Shown one piece after another: positions 63,421 to 64,000 of a DNA stretch of 64,000 bases. The stretch is from assembly GCA_016271365.2 (NCBI GenBank), contig CM057456.1:883744001-883808000 (forward strand), given 5' to 3'. A model generated the notes under the pieces. It did not search any database and was not told where the DNA came from. It saw only the letters and a program-made list of their open reading frames with translations. Each line of letters begins with the position of its first letter. The first letter of the stretch is position 1. Both the position numbers and the translations under genes were made by a program. This DNA is from Neoceratodus forsteri. Lineage: Eukaryota > Chordata > Ceratodontiformes > Ceratodontidae.

Positions 63421-64000
63421 TAAAAAATTAAAAATGCAATGCATATTCCACAAAACAAGAACTGTACTTAAAGATATAAGATCAAAATTCATGTACACAG
63501 TAATACATAATCACACAAAAAAGCAATTAATTTTACACATGAATTCACAGACAGTAACTTAAACTAGCAGATTATCATATGTTATCCTGCATGTTGTATC
63601 AAACTGGACAACAATAGACTCAATGTTTCATGCTACTTTTACCTATATTTATTTACGTATAATTTTGCAGTGCTTACATAGTCCAGAAATTTCAGTCATG
63701 TAAACACATCAGATGAGCCAAGATCGCAACTAGCCTTCTTTGAAAATTATCGTATTTACTTTATTCATTAAATGGCTTAGATGCTGCAAATACTGCATAT
63801 TGGGGCCTATTCAGGAACAGCTGGGGTGGCTATGCACCGCATAAGTCGGGTGTGTAGCCACCGTGCAGCTGCCCAAGTCCATTGCACCCCCTCTGCCACA
63901 TTTGCAACATGGATGTGCCCCCCCCATGCACCCGATCCCCCGGCTGATCACAGAGCTCCGTGTGGGGGTGGGCCGGGGTGTGGGGAATAGCCAGCACTCT
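63421..64000. other. Right-edge sequence, with the start of an unidentified GC-rich repeat
   Basis: 63421-63795 is AT-rich without features. From about 63803 a GC-rich block begins with GGGGCCTATTCAGGAAC and contains CACCGC, CCACCG and poly(C) stretches. Its opening resembles the ends of the inverted repeat at 2618 (GGAGCCCGATATTCA), so it may be the end of a related element that runs out of the window. Confidence 0.35.

Noticed and set aside
1..64000. A cooperating multi-gene system
   Set aside because: All recognisable coding regions belong to separate retroelements in different orientations with nested boundaries and inactivating changes; nothing indicates joint function.

Overview
The window looks like vertebrate nuclear DNA from a large, repeat-rich genome. 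I found no intact host gene, no rRNA or tRNA, and no bacterial-style operon, CRISPR array or origin. About three quarters of it can be assigned to transposable elements, nearly all broken by frameshifts and stops. Four DIRS tyrosine-recombinase retrotransposons occur together with a Tx1/frog-type L1, a Penelope-like element, several CR1 copies and several L2/Rex1-type LINEs. That mix fits an amphibian best (caecilian or salamander) or possibly a lungfish. Turtles and tuatara also carry DIRS and CR1, so the assignment is an inference from repeat content, not from a marker gene.

Layout, left to right. 1-2112: 3' half of an L2/Rex1-type LINE (LINE-A, +). 2618-4193: a long imperfect inverted repeat. 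About 4740-17686: DIRS-1 (+), interrupted by a 5'-truncated CR1 (6815-8200) and by a nearly full-length L1 (8701-15723, minus) with a candidate 12-bp target duplication. 17686-18245: a LINE reverse-transcriptase scrap. 18248-22080: DIRS-2, left half only. 22085-26750: LINE-C (minus), whose N-terminal region carries a 2A-like DxExNPGP motif. 26757-29480: a Penelope-like element (minus) with a degenerate hammerhead-like motif upstream. 30595-30735: a palindromic foldback element. 30740-33210: an old CR1-like LINE. 34319-42498: DIRS-3, with inverted terminal repeats and an internal complementary region, interrupted by a 287-bp hAT MITE (8-bp duplication) and by about 2.3 kb holding two tandem arrays. 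42906-48860: DIRS-4, a structurally complete DIRS of a second family. 50262-52170: another CR1. 52171-58900: mostly unassigned sequence with two small palindromic elements and a TG microsatellite. 59430-63420: LINE-E, a relative of LINE-A, split by a 5'-truncated L2 (60757-61341, minus). The right edge starts another unidentified GC-rich repeat.

These are independent, layered insertions and not a cooperating system. The nesting gives relative ages: CR1 and L1 are younger than DIRS-1, the hAT MITE is younger than DIRS-3, and L2 is younger than LINE-E. The items most worth following up are the long inverted repeat at 2618-4193, the hammerhead-like motif of the Penelope element, the 2A-like motif, a 3' hairpin in LINE-A and LINE-E with a compensatory base change, the circular-junction architecture of two DIRS families, and the 278-bp and 155-bp tandem arrays that split the DIRS-3 recombinase. 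I saw no convincing evidence for a wholly new biological system.
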